A DNA stretch of 64,000 bases from NCBI RefSeq assembly GCF_900109545.1, contig NZ_FOAP01000028.1, positions 62,001 to 126,000 of the forward strand, given 5' to 3'. How positions within the stretch are numbered: the stretch's first letter is position 1; every line of letters begins with the position of its first letter. The stretch is from Stigmatella aurantiaca. Lineage in GTDB: Bacteria > Myxococcota > Myxococcia > Myxococcales > Myxococcaceae. The notes beneath the pieces are model-generated. The model saw only the letters and a program-made list of their open reading frames with translations, was not told the DNA's origin and searched no databases. A program made the translations under genes and the position numbers. Below are positions 34,253 through 43,395 of the stretch, in pieces.

Positions 34253-35974
34253 CTATCTCCCCCGCCCCGACTGGGACGGCCTCCAGTCACTGCTGCCCGG
34301 CGCGGCGCCCCCCGAAAGATGCTCGGAGGAGCCCTCGTGGCGGCGGGAGAACGCCGCCAGGTACTTCTCGAGATCCGCCCGCTGCGCGGCGGCCCCATCC
34401 GGGTGCCGCGAGAAGTCCAGGTTCTGCTCGGAGGAGCCCGCCGGACGCAAGGACTCCAGGTACTGCGCCAGCTCCAGGTTCTGCTCGGAGGAGCCCACCG
34501 ACCGGAAGGAGGCCAGGTACCGGGCCAGCTCCTGGCGCTGCTCGGAGGAGCCTACCGGCCGGAAGGACTCCAGGTATTGGGCCAGCTCCTGGCTCTGCCC
34601 GAAGGACGCCTTGGGACGGGCGGTCTCCAGGGACCAGGCCCGCTCCAGGGGCTGCTCGGAGGAGCCCGTGGGGCGGAAGCCCTCCAGGTACCGGGCCAGC
34701 TCCGTGCTCTGCCCAGGGGCCCCTGCCGGTGGAGGGGGAACCGCCTGCTGCGGGGCCTGCTTCAGGGGCTGCTCGGACGAGCCTCCAGGGCGGGAGCCCT
34801 CCAGGTACCGGGCCAGCTCCAGGTTCTGCTCGGACGAGCCGAGGGGCGGCCGGGACACGTCCAGATAGGGTCCGGAGGCGGCCTCCCCCGGCGCGGGCGC
34901 CCCGGTGGGAACGCGCTCCCGCCGCACCTCGGGCACGAGCGCCGCCTCCTGGCTGCCGGGCAGCGGCACGCGGCGCCAGGTGATGTACTCGCGCTCCCCG
35001 GAGGAAGCCCCCTCCGCGGCCGTGGGCCGGAGCGGACCGGTGGCACTGCCCAGCACGGGGTGCTGGGGCGGCGGCGGCATGTGCATGAAGCGCACCGAGG
35101 TGTCCGGGGAGGGGCCCTCCGGCGGCAGTGCAATGCGCGGGCTGCCCTGGGACAGCCGGCGCGAGCGGCCATCCCGGCCGACGAAGTGCACCTCCACCCG
35201 GTAGGAATGCCCGGGCGGCAGCCCATAGAGGTAGAAGCTGCGGGATTCGAGCGCGAACTCCTCCTCGCGCACCAGCTTGTCGCCGTCGAAGACGCGCAGG
35301 ATGGCCCGGGGCTGATCCAGCCCTTCGAGCGCCCGGCTCCGGGTGATGGCACTGAAGTTCCAGGTCACGAAGAGCGTGGACGGATCCCTCGCCAGCACCA
35401 CGGCGAGATCATCCCCGTAGTCCACCGGCAGCTCCCCCAGGTTCTCCTCGTACCCCAGGTTTCCCCCCATCGCGCGGGGGGAATGCTCCTCGGTGAGGTG
35501 GTGGCGGCGCGCCTCGGCCTCCCCCTGCACCCTCGCGACGAAGAAGCCCTCGCCGACCGGCTCCGCGGCATGCGGGGCCTCGCCGCCTTCCATCCCCCCG
35601 GCCTCCTCTTCCACGGTCCGGAGCGATTTCACCCTGCGCGGAAAGTTCACCACCTGGGCAGGCTTGTGGGCCCCTTCCGGGAGGGGCGCGGGGGTGGGCG
35701 TCCTGGCAGCCCGCTCGGGCGCCTTCTCGGGCGCAGGCCGGGGCGGCATGGGGCGGGCCGGTTCCCGAGGGGGCGAAGGGGCTTGCGAGCGCTTGCTGGG
35801 AAACCACGCCTCCAGCTTGTTCCGGGAGAGGCGAGCCAGGGTCTTCAGGCCGGGGACGCGACCAGCCAGGGCCACGAGAAGCTCGTTCTTGGTGAGCTTG
35901 CTGTAGCCGCGGCCCAGGTACCTCCGGGCCAGCTCCCGCAGGTGCTTCACGGTGACGCGCTTGAAGTCGTCCAT
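34253..35974 (-). CDS. DUF4912 protein with N-terminal Rho-N/SAP-like domain and C-terminal repeats
   Basis: Predicted cytoplasmic protein of 573 residues. Residues about 5-65 form a small helical domain like the Rho N-terminal/SAP fold (TVKHLRELARRYLGRGYSKL). A basic Pro-rich linker follows, then a DUF4912 domain (about 200-290: LAVVLARDPSTLFVTWNFSA, SRSFYLYGLPPGHSYRVEVH), thought to be a carbohydrate- or glucan-related beta domain. From about 375 the protein is made of imperfect 20-residue repeats (consensus GSSEQxLELARYLESxRP). It is ten bases upstream of the GH57 branching enzyme, so it may tether that enzyme or glycogen. Divergent to the glycosyltransferase at 36075. Confidence 0.75.
   Translation of the reverse strand: MDDFKRVTVKHLRELARRYLGRGYSKLTKNELLVALAGRVPGLKTLARLSRNKLEAWFPSKRSQAPSPPREPARPMPPRPAPEKAPERAARTPTPAPLPEGAHKPAQVVNFPRRVKSLRTVEEEAGGMEGGEAPHAAEPVGEGFFVARVQGEAEARRHHLTEEHSPRAMGGNLGYEENLGELPVDYGDDLAVVLARDPSTLFVTWNFSAITRSRALEGLDQPRAILRVFDGDKLVREEEFALESRSFYLYGLPPGHSYRVEVHFVGRDGRSRRLSQGSPRIALPPEGPSPDTSVRFMHMPPPPQHPVLGSATGPLRPTAAEGASSGEREYITWRRVPLPGSQEAALVPEVRRERVPTGAPAPGEAASGPYLDVSRPPLGSSEQNLELARYLEGSRPGGSSEQPLKQAPQQAVPPPPAGAPGQSTELARYLEGFRPTGSSEQPLERAWSLETARPKASFGQSQELAQYLESFRPVGSSEQRQELARYLASFRSVGSSEQNLELAQYLESLRPAGSSEQNLDFSRHPDGAAAQRADLEKYLAAFSRRHEGSSEHLSGGAAPGSSDWRPSQSGRGR
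34316..34850 (-). repeat. About eight imperfect 60-base repeats in the DUF4912 gene
   Basis: On the minus strand the 3' third of the DUF4912 gene repeats a unit of about 60 bases that encodes GSSEQxLELARYLESxRP. Units vary in length (some carry Pro-rich inserts such as VPPPPAGAP) and differ at many synonymous sites, so this is an old array kept in frame. On the plus strand the shared core reads CTGCTCGGAGGAGCC with small variations. Confidence 0.75.
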
Positions 35975-36074
35975 AGGCCCCCGGGCTTAGGCCGCCGTCC
36001 ACAAGGGGTCAACGTGGCTGTGTTTTTTTCTGTTCGTCGCACGACCGCCCTTCCCCGTCACGGCCGATGACACC
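35975..36074. promoter_or_regulatory. Divergent promoter region, DUF4912 gene / glycosyltransferase
   Basis: About 100 bases with a T-rich patch (GTTTTTTTC near 36023). No clear promoter hexamers. Confidence 0.25.
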
Positions 36075-38516
36075 TTGGAAAAGGACCGAGTATCCTGCGG
36101 TCGCTTGAGCGACCTGCCCAGACTCCTGCTGTGCAGCTTCGACGTCATCCCCGGACCGTCGGGCTCGTCGCGCCGATTGACCGAGTACCTCAAGGCGTTG
36201 CCGGATCGCTTCTCCGTCGTGGTCCTCTCCGCCAAGACGCCGGATCACTCCCACATCGAGAAGTACCAGGGCGCGCGCCTGCTGCGCGTGCCGGTGGGCT
36301 CGGGCGATCTCGCCTCGCGCATCCAGGCCTTCGAGCGCGCCGTGCGGCGCCAGCTCGAGAGCGAGGAGTACACCCTCGCCCACTTCATGGATCCGTTCGG
36401 CGGCTATGCCCTGTGCGAGCGGAAGGGGGACTACGGCTACCGCCTCATCTATGAGGCGCAGACCTTCTCCTCCCAGGAGCTGCCCTACACCCACCCTCAG
36501 ACCGAGGGCGACAAGCGCTTCCTGGCCAAGGTCCGCCGTCAGGAGCTGTTCTGCCTGATGAACGCCGACCGGGTCATCACCGCCTCGCAAACCACCCGCG
36601 CCTACATCCAGTCCCTGGGGGCCAGCACGGAGCAGACCCGGGTCCTGCGCGCGCCGGTGGATCTGGCCCCCTACCGGCCGGAGGTGCTCGGCAAGCCGGA
36701 TGGCACCCCCATGCGGCTCATGTACCTGGGCAGCCAGGCCGGGTGGCAGGGGCTGCCCGTGCTCCTGCGGGCCATGGCCCTGGCGGTGGAGCAGCAGGCC
36801 CAAGTGCGGCTGACGCTGGTGGGCGCGCGCCACCCCGACTGGCAGCCCCATCTGGAGGACCTGGCCAAGGAGCTGGGGATCCACGAGCACGTGGAGTTCC
36901 AGCCCCCGGTCCTGCACGACGATGTGGCCAAGGTGCTGGCGCTCGCGGACGTGGGCGTGCTGCCGCTGGATGACGTGGACCGCAACCGCCTCCAGGGCGG
37001 CCCCCTGGCCAAGGTCTCCGAGTACTTCGCCGCGGGCCGGCCGGTCATCACCTCGGATCTCCCGGTGACGCGCGAGCTGATCCCCGGGGATGCGGCGGTC
37101 TTCCACGCCCCGGGCAACGCCCGGGAGCTGGCTGAGCGCATCCTCGAGCTGGCGCAGGACGTCCCACGCCGGGTGGAGCTGGGACGGCGGGCGCGCGAGT
37201 TCGCCGAGCAAGAGTTCGACGCAGGCCTCATCCGGGGGCAGCTTCTGGACATCTATGATGATCTGCTCGGCCAGGCCCCGCTGTCCGTGTCCGCCCCGGT
37301 GGATGAACCCTTGCCCACGATGGTGGGTACCCCCACGGGGCGTCTGGCCCTGATGGGCCCCCCCGAGACCAAGCCCGCGCCCGCCGGGGCCAAGCCCACG
37401 GCCGCGGAGGCCCCCGCCGAGCCCAGCAAGCCCCCCACGCTCCCGCCCATCCCCTGGAAGAAGGGCTCGGGGCGCGAGGAGCTGCCCCTCGTCCGGGGCC
37501 AGGTGCTGGAGGAGGGCCTCGATACCCGCCTGATCAAGACCGAGCCCGACGCACGGCCCAATGAGCCGCCGGTGGTGATGGGGCTGCCCCTGCGGGACAA
37601 GGCCGCCGAGGAGCGGAAGTCCCCCACGCGCGAAGGGCTGCCCGCGACGCCCCCGCCCCTGCGCCCCTCGTCCTCCTTCCTCCGCAAGGAGGAGCCCCCG
37701 GCGCTCCCCCCCCGTTCGGTGCCCACCGTCGCGGCGCAGGAGCCGCCCACCCCCATCGTCCCCCTCAAGACGCTGGAGCGGAACCGTCCGTCGGGGACCT
37801 TCCGGGCGGAGCCCCCGCCGCTGCGGCCCTCCACCTCCTTGCCCTCCGTCGGGGCGCGGGAGGCAAAGCCGGGCGCCGAGCCCCTGCCGGCACCGGACGC
37901 CTCCTCCGACAAGGCCCGGCCCCCGTCCACCCCTCCCGCCCTGCCCCCCCGCGGCGCGCGGATGTCAGGGAGCTGGCCCGCCATCCCCCCGAAGCAGCCC
38001 CCAGCGGAGCCGCCCCCCAAGGCCGCGGCCGAAGCGCTTCCGGAGGGGGAGGCCGAGGAGATCTCGGACGACGAGGCCCAGGAGATTCCCGAAGCCGAGG
38101 CGCAGCCGGTCCCGGCGGCCGCCCGGCCCGAGGAGCCCGAGGAGATCAGCAACGAGGAGATCCAGGAGACGCCCGAGGTGGTGGAGGGAGTCGAACTCGC
38201 CGAAGGGGTGGATCCCAAGGAGGAGGCCCCCATCGCCGTCGCGGACGACATGCTGGAGGTCTCCACCCCGGGCAGCCCCGCCCTGGCCGAGGAGCCCGCC
38301 CCTCCTGCCGAGCCGCCCGCTCCGGAGCCCCCCGTCTCGGCGCTGGATCCCTGGTTTGCCCAGTTGGCCCACGGCTACTGCCCCCCAGAAGGCGCGCAGT
38401 TCGCCCGGCACACCCCGCCCACCACCTTCCCCGGACGTGATGAGGAGCCAACAGATCCGTCCCGGGAGCCGCCCGCCCCCCGCTTCCAGGGGGCCGCGCG
38501 GGGCAAGTCCTCGTGA
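36075..38516 (+). CDS. GT4 family glycosyltransferase with long Pro/Glu-rich tail
   Basis: Predicted cytoplasmic glycosyltransferase of 813 residues. The first about 395 residues are a GT4 (GT-B) enzyme: LLLCSFDVIPGPSGSSRRL at the start, MRLMYLGSQAGWQGLPVLL, the acceptor/donor region VGVLPLDDVDRNRLQGGPLA and KVSEYFAAGRPVITSDLPV with EX7E-like context. The remaining about 420 residues are low-complexity, rich in Pro, Ala and Glu (PPPLRPSTSLP, EEISDDEAQEIPEAE), and should be disordered. The start is uncertain: TTG 36075 lacks a clear ribosome site, and TTG 36105 also fits. It precedes aglZ by 108 bases on the same strand. Donor and acceptor unknown. Confidence 0.8.
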   Translation: MEKDRVSCGRLSDLPRLLLCSFDVIPGPSGSSRRLTEYLKALPDRFSVVVLSAKTPDHSHIEKYQGARLLRVPVGSGDLASRIQAFERAVRRQLESEEYTLAHFMDPFGGYALCERKGDYGYRLIYEAQTFSSQELPYTHPQTEGDKRFLAKVRRQELFCLMNADRVITASQTTRAYIQSLGASTEQTRVLRAPVDLAPYRPEVLGKPDGTPMRLMYLGSQAGWQGLPVLLRAMALAVEQQAQVRLTLVGARHPDWQPHLEDLAKELGIHEHVEFQPPVLHDDVAKVLALADVGVLPLDDVDRNRLQGGPLAKVSEYFAAGRPVITSDLPVTRELIPGDAAVFHAPGNARELAERILELAQDVPRRVELGRRAREFAEQEFDAGLIRGQLLDIYDDLLGQAPLSVSAPVDEPLPTMVGTPTGRLALMGPPETKPAPAGAKPTAAEAPAEPSKPPTLPPIPWKKGSGREELPLVRGQVLEEGLDTRLIKTEPDARPNEPPVVMGLPLRDKAAEERKSPTREGLPATPPPLRPSSSFLRKEEPPALPPRSVPTVAAQEPPTPIVPLKTLERNRPSGTFRAEPPPLRPSTSLPSVGAREAKPGAEPLPAPDASSDKARPPSTPPALPPRGARMSGSWPAIPPKQPPAEPPPKAAAEALPEGEAEEISDDEAQEIPEAEAQPVPAAARPEEPEEISNEEIQETPEVVEGVELAEGVDPKEEAPIAVADDMLEVSTPGSPALAEEPAPPAEPPAPEPPVSALDPWFAQLAHGYCPPEGAQFARHTPPTTFPGRDEEPTDPSREPPAPRFQGAARGKSS

Positions 38517-38624
38517 ACCAGCCAACCGAGCACGCCGCGGAAACTTCCCTGCGTTGCCAACGATAGGTAGGCTGTCCCGGTTTTCACTGCACTCTTCGCG
38601 ATCCGTCGCGAATCGAAGGACTTC

Positions 38625-41600
38625 ATGGAGCGTCGGGTCCTCATCATCGAAAGCCAGAATGACTTTGCCCTCAGCATGGCCACCGTGCTCAAGAGCGCGG
38701 GTTACCAAACGGCCATGGCCACCACTGCGGCGGAAGCCCAGCGGGAGATGGAGAAACGCCGGCCGGATCTCGTGGTGCTCCGCGCCGAGCTCCCGGATCA
38801 GTCCGGCTTCACCCTCTGTGGCCAGATCAAGAAGGGGAAGTGGGGCCAGAATCTGAAGGTGTTGCTGCTGTCCTCCGACACCGGCCAGGACGGGCTCAAC
38901 CAGCACCGCCAGACGCCGGGCGCCGCGGACGGCTACCTCATCATCCCCTTCGAGATGGGAGAGCTGGCCTCGCTCAGCTCCGACATCATGCCGCCCGGCA
39001 CGGAGGACTCCGAGGATGCGTCGCTGGACTCCGCGCTGTCCGGCAACGGCTCGCGCGAGGCCCCGCCGCCCATGCCTCCGCCCCTGAAGGCCCCGCTGGC
39101 CGGGGCGCCTCCCAAGCTGCCCAAGCGCGAGCGCCGCAGCGCCATCACGGACGAGGACCGGGGCTTCCTGGACCGGGCCTTCCAGTCCATCGCGGACCGC
39201 AAGGCGGAGCTGCTCGCCGAGTCCCGCCAGCTCAAGCGCACCCCGCCCAAGCGCGAGCTGATGGGCACCCCCGAGGGGAAGATCCAGGTCCTGCGCGACG
39301 AGCTGAAGGTGCGCGAGGCGCAACTGGCGCGGCTGTCGGAGATCTGGAGCGTGCGCGAGCGCGAGCTGGTCTCCGTCGAGGACCGCCTCCACGAGAAGGA
39401 CGTGGAGCTGCAGGGCCTGAAGATGCAGGTGGACGACCTGCTGCGCCGCTTCAACGAGGCGCAGTCGGCCATGCTCCAGAAGGAGCGTGAGCACGGCGCC
39501 ACCGTGGATGACCTGCTCCTGCAGAAGTTCTCGGCCGAGAAGGACCTCATCGAGGTCGTCGCGTCCAAGGAAAAGGACATCAACGTCCTCAAGCGCGAGG
39601 TCAACAACCGCGACGAGGAGCTGTCGCGCCGCGCCACCGAGCTGGACACCGCGCGCGCCGAGTACGACAAGCTGGAGAAGCAGTACGGCGTGGCCACGCT
39701 GGAGTTCGAGGTCCGCGAGCAGAAGCTCGACGAGACCCTCCGCGGCCACGAGGCGGACATCGCCCAGCTGCGCAAGCGCGGCGAGGAGCTGGACAACACC
39801 CTCGCCCAGACCGTCAGCGAGCGCGACCAGCGCTACGCCGAGCTGGAGGGCGAGATCCAGGCGCTCCAGGAGCGGCTGCAGCAGACCGAGCAGGAGCGCG
39901 ACACCACCGTGCGCGCCCTGGAGCAGCGCGCCCTGTCCGCCGAGGACCACGGCGCCCAGTCCGACGCGGAGATCGAACGGCTCAAGGCCGAGCGCGCCGC
40001 GCTGGAGGCCCGGCTCAACCAGCAGATCTCCGAGCTGGAAGCCGACATCGCCCGCACCACCGGGGAGCGGGATCAGCTCAAGCTCGACAAGGACGCGCAG
40101 GAAGAAGAGCTCACCCAGCAGCTCAACGAGCGCGACGCGAAGCTCGCCACGCTCGAGCGCGAGCTGGCCGACACCATCGCCCGCAACGAGCACCACGAGG
40201 CGGAGCTCAACTCCACCATCCAGCAGCACCTGGAGCGCATCGGTGAGCTGGAGGGCGAAGTCGAAGCGCTCAAGGCCCACCTGGCCGACCGCGAAGCCGA
40301 GCTGACCGGCGAGTTGGAGGCCCTGACTCAGGCCAAGAACGCGCTGGAAGTGGACCTCACGGGCCAGCTCGAGGCCTCGCAGCGCACCGGCGAGCAGCTC
40401 CAGGCGCGCATCGTCTCCCTGGACGAGACGGTCGCCCAGCGCGACACCACCATCGAAGGGCTGCAGACGGACGTCTCCGACCGCGACGCGAAGATCGCGG
40501 ACCTGACGGGCAACCTGGAGGCCACCTCCCAGACGCTCACGGAGACCCAGGCCACCCTGGCCACCACGGAGGAGACGCTCTCCACCACCCGCGGCGAGCT
40601 GGAGGCCACCTCCCAGGCGCTCTCCGAGACGCAGGCCACCCTCACCCGGACCGAGGAGACGCTCTCTTCCACCCGCGGCGAGCTGGAGGCCACCTCCCAG
40701 ACGCTCTCCGAGACGCAGACCACCCTGGCCACCACGGAGGAGACGCTCTCCTCTACCCGCGGCGAGCTGGAGGCCACCTCCCAGACGCTCTCTGAGACGC
40801 AGACCACCCTGGCCCGGACCGAGGAGACCCTCACCAGCACGCGCGGCGAGCTGGAGGCCACCTCCGAGACGCTGGCGAAGACCCAGGCCATCCTGGCCAC
40901 CACGGAGGAGACGCTCTCCACCACCCGCGGCGAGCTGGAGGCCACCTCCCAGACGCTCTCCGAGACGCAGACCACCCTGGCCTCCACGGAGGAGACGCTC
41001 TCCTCTACCCGCGGCGAGTTGGAGGCCACCTCCGAGACGCTGGCGAAGACCCAGGCCACCCTGCAGCAGACGCTCGCGGAGCTGGCGCAGACCACCACCG
41101 TCCGGGACGAGCTGTCCGTCGAGCTGGACGACACCCGCTCCACGCTGGAGTACACGCGCAACGAGCTGGCCCTCACCTCCCAGTCGCTCTTCACCCGCGA
41201 TGGCGAGCTGAAGACGGCGCGCGGGGAGATCGACCGGCTCAGCGGCGTGCTCAGCGCCACCGAGCAGGCCAAGGCGGCCCTGGAGGAGGACCTCACCGGC
41301 CAGATTGGCCAGCTGCGCGCCGAGCTGTCCGAGACGCAGGGCAACTACGAGGCCGAGCGCTCCGCGCACCAGAAGCTCGCCGAGGAGACCACCGCGCAGA
41401 TCCAGGCGCTCACCACCGAGCGGGATGGGCTGAGCCAGCAGCTCAGCACCACCCAGGAGACGCTGTCCTCCACCCAGGATCAGCTCGCCCAGACGCGGGA
41501 CACGCTCGACGACGAGCAGACGGCGCACGAGGCTACCCAGAAGCGCGCGGCCCAGGTGCAGGCGGACCTGGAGTCGCAGCTCGCCGACGCGAAGGACCAC

Positions 41601-42917
41601 GGCCAGGAGCTGGAGTCCCACCTCGCCCACACGAAGCAGGAGCTCGGCACGCGCGTGGCCGAGGTGACGCAGCTCACCTCCCAGCTCGCGCACTCCGAGG
41701 ACGCGCGGCACGACCTCGAGACGCGGCTGCACACGCTCACCGAGGAGTCGCAGCGCCGCGAGGAGATGCTGCAGAGCGACCTCGCCGGCAAGAGCCAGGA
41801 GCTGTCGGACACGCTGCGCAAGCTGTCCTCCGTCACCCAGGAGAAGCAGCGCCAGACCGAGGTCCTCACCCGCGAGGTGACGGCCAAGACCGAGCAGCTC
41901 AAACAGCTCGACGCCAAGCTGGAGCAGCAGACCGCCGAGGCCAAGCGCCAGGCGGACGCGCTCCAGCAGCAGGTGGCCCAGCTCAGTGGCGAGCTGGACG
42001 GGGTCCGCAAGGAGAGCGCCGAGCAGCTTCGCCAGGCGGGCAACGCCCAGACGAAGCTCACCTCCGAGCGCGACACCCTGGCCGGCCAGCTCCAGCAGTC
42101 CGAGAGCCGGCTCCAGCAGCAGAACCAGGCGCAGGCCAACGAGCGCGCCGAGGCCAAGCGGGCCACGGACGAACTCGCCCGGAAGCTCGCCGCCGCCGAG
42201 GCCCGCGTCGCCCAGCTCACCCAGGAGGGCCAGCAGCGCGCCGCCGAGGCGGACACCAAGCTCAAGGAGGCGCAGACGCAGCTCACCACCCGCGCCCGGA
42301 AGATCCAGGAGCTGGAGCTGGCGGTGGAGAACTCCGTCAGCACCAAGGCCCGCCTGGAGAAAGAGCTCACCACCAAGGCCACCGCCGCCGAGGCCAAGGC
42401 CAACGAGGCGTCCGCCAAGCTCGCCACCCTGCAGCGCGAGCGCAAGGAGCTCGAGGCCAAGCAGCTCAAGGAGCTCGAGGACCTCAACGCCAAGCAGAAG
42501 GCGGAGCTGGAGCGCCGCGACGCCATCAAGACCCAGGAAGTCGCCCGCCTGCAGCAGTCCGTGCAGGAGAAGAGCAAGGCGCTCAAGGTCGCCGAGCTGG
42601 AGCTGGCCCGCTACAAGAGCAAGTCCCCTGCACCCGCGGGGGCTCCTGCCGCCGCCAAGCCGGGGGCGAAGCCCGCCGAGGACGATGGCGCCGCCGCCGC
42701 CGCCCCGGCCCGTCCGGCCGCCAAGGCCGCGGCCCCCGCGGCTCGCCCCGCTGGAGCCCCGGCCGCCAAGAAGCCCGCGGCGGCCCCGGCTCCGGAGACG
42801 GACGGCCTGCCGGAGGACTTCGGCTCGGGGGACCGCACCGTCATGGTGCCGCTGGCCTCGATGAAGAGCGAGGACGACGACTGGTCGTCCATCGTGGACG
42901 ATCTGGACAAGTCGTAA
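38625..42917 (+). CDS. aglZ: Gliding-motility scaffold AglZ (pseudo-receiver plus long coiled coil)
   Basis: Cytoplasmic protein of 1430 residues closely resembling Myxococcus AglZ, which works with MglA and MreB to assemble focal-adhesion gliding complexes. Residues 1-120 are a response-regulator receiver fold (MERRVLIIESQNDFALSMAT) that lacks the phospho-acceptor Asp: the position normally in LLD reads VVLRAEL. A Pro-rich linker (about 145-170) leads to about 1150 residues of nearly unbroken coiled coil, including a 28-residue repeat array (about 631-810). The tail is an Ala/Pro-rich stretch, then a short acidic end (RTVMVPLASMKSEDDDWSS). FrzS is the main alternative but is much shorter. 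Confidence 0.88.
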   Translation: MERRVLIIESQNDFALSMATVLKSAGYQTAMATTAAEAQREMEKRRPDLVVLRAELPDQSGFTLCGQIKKGKWGQNLKVLLLSSDTGQDGLNQHRQTPGAADGYLIIPFEMGELASLSSDIMPPGTEDSEDASLDSALSGNGSREAPPPMPPPLKAPLAGAPPKLPKRERRSAITDEDRGFLDRAFQSIADRKAELLAESRQLKRTPPKRELMGTPEGKIQVLRDELKVREAQLARLSEIWSVRERELVSVEDRLHEKDVELQGLKMQVDDLLRRFNEAQSAMLQKEREHGATVDDLLLQKFSAEKDLIEVVASKEKDINVLKREVNNRDEELSRRATELDTARAEYDKLEKQYGVATLEFEVREQKLDETLRGHEADIAQLRKRGEELDNTLAQTVSERDQRYAELEGEIQALQERLQQTEQERDTTVRALEQRALSAEDHGAQSDAEIERLKAERAALEARLNQQISELEADIARTTGERDQLKLDKDAQEEELTQQLNERDAKLATLERELADTIARNEHHEAELNSTIQQHLERIGELEGEVEALKAHLADREAELTGELEALTQAKNALEVDLTGQLEASQRTGEQLQARIVSLDETVAQRDTTIEGLQTDVSDRDAKIADLTGNLEATSQTLTETQATLATTEETLSTTRGELEATSQALSETQATLTRTEETLSSTRGELEATSQTLSETQTTLATTEETLSSTRGELEATSQTLSETQTTLARTEETLTSTRGELEATSETLAKTQAILATTEETLSTTRGELEATSQTLSETQTTLASTEETLSSTRGELEATSETLAKTQATLQQTLAELAQTTTVRDELSVELDDTRSTLEYTRNELALTSQSLFTRDGELKTARGEIDRLSGVLSATEQAKAALEEDLTGQIGQLRAELSETQGNYEAERSAHQKLAEETTAQIQALTTERDGLSQQLSTTQETLSSTQDQLAQTRDTLDDEQTAHEATQKRAAQVQADLESQLADAKDHGQELESHLAHTKQELGTRVAEVTQLTSQLAHSEDARHDLETRLHTLTEESQRREEMLQSDLAGKSQELSDTLRKLSSVTQEKQRQTEVLTREVTAKTEQLKQLDAKLEQQTAEAKRQADALQQQVAQLSGELDGVRKESAEQLRQAGNAQTKLTSERDTLAGQLQQSESRLQQQNQAQANERAEAKRATDELARKLAAAEARVAQLTQEGQQRAAEADTKLKEAQTQLTTRARKIQELELAVENSVSTKARLEKELTTKATAAEAKANEASAKLATLQRERKELEAKQLKELEDLNAKQKAELERRDAIKTQEVARLQQSVQEKSKALKVAELELARYKSKSPAPAGAPAAAKPGAKPAEDDGAAAAAPARPAAKAAAPAARPAGAPAAKKPAAAPAPETDGLPEDFGSGDRTVMVPLASMKSEDDDWSSIVDDLDKS
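40515..41066 (+). repeat. 84-base tandem repeats within aglZ
   Basis: Six and a half copies of an 84-base unit encode the 28-residue coiled-coil unit LEATSQTLSETQTTLATTEE followed by TLSSTRGE. Copies differ mainly at positions 7, 9-10, 13 and 16-17 (SQ/SE, SE/AK, T/A, AT/TR/AS). Twenty-eight residues equals four heptads, so unit gain or loss would lengthen or shorten the rod without breaking the coil. Confidence 0.9.
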
Positions 42918-42934
42918 GGTGAGCGGGAACCCCG

Positions 42935-42964
42935 GAGCGCGCCCTTCTCAAGGGGGGCGCGCTC
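42935..42964. terminator. Terminator-like hairpin after aglZ
   Basis: GAGCGCGCCC (42935-42944) and GGGCGCGCTC (42955-42964) form a perfect 10-base stem with a 10-base loop between the aglZ stop and the end of the convergent small membrane-protein gene. Probable bidirectional terminator. Confidence 0.65.
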
Positions 42965-42977
42965 GACGGCGGTAGGA

Positions 42978-43190
42978 CTACAGGGCGGCGCGGGCCTCGC
43001 GCACCAGATCCTTGAAGTGCAGCGTGGCCACCACGTCCCGCAGGGTCACCTCACGGCCCTCCGCCTGCTCCTGGGCCATCCGCCACCGCGACCACAAGGT
43101 CCGGCTCGTCACATAGGCGAGCAGCAGGGGAAACCCGCCCGGCAGGAGCGCCACCACCACCGCCAACACCATCCGCAGCCACACCCACAT
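42978..43190 (-). CDS. Small single-pass membrane protein
   Basis: Predicted protein of 70 residues starting MWVWLRMVLAVVVALLPGG, with one hydrophobic helix (about 2-30) and a charged cytoplasmic tail (VTLRDVVATLHFKDLVREA). A GAGGTG ribosome-site-like sequence lies about 10 bases upstream of the ATG at 43190; the frame also extends to 43583 but that is unlikely. No family is recognised. Existence is supported by the codon pattern and the ribosome site only. Confidence 0.5.
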   Translation of the reverse strand: MWVWLRMVLAVVVALLPGGFPLLLAYVTSRTLWSRWRMAQEQAEGREVTLRDVVATLHFKDLVREARAAL

Positions 43191-43395
43191 GACACCGCAC
43201 CTCGGAAAAGCCGGAATACGCCCGTTTGGATGCACGCTTCGTGCCCACGTTGCGCAAAAAATTTCCGTGAGTCGTTCCAAGGGGTTGTAGGTGAGGTGCG
43301 GTGAAGGCCCCACGAAGGGCCCTTCAAAACCCTGGCATTTTTGCCACAGTGCCCCTCCCCCCCTTGGATAAATTCTCCACCGTGAGCCCCCTGCC

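Noticed and set aside
40515-41066. 84-base repeats considered as a noncoding tandem array
   Set aside because: They keep the aglZ frame and a four-heptad coiled-coil period.
37965-41732. A 1255-residue open frame antisense to aglZ and the glycosyltransferase tail
   Set aside because: It is a by-product of GC-rich third positions and the Gln/Glu/Leu-rich coiled coil on the sense strand; it has no start context or recognisable domains.
38625-42917. FrzS as the identity of the pseudo-receiver coiled-coil protein
   Set aside because: FrzS is far shorter; length, N-terminal sequence and repeat rod fit AglZ better.
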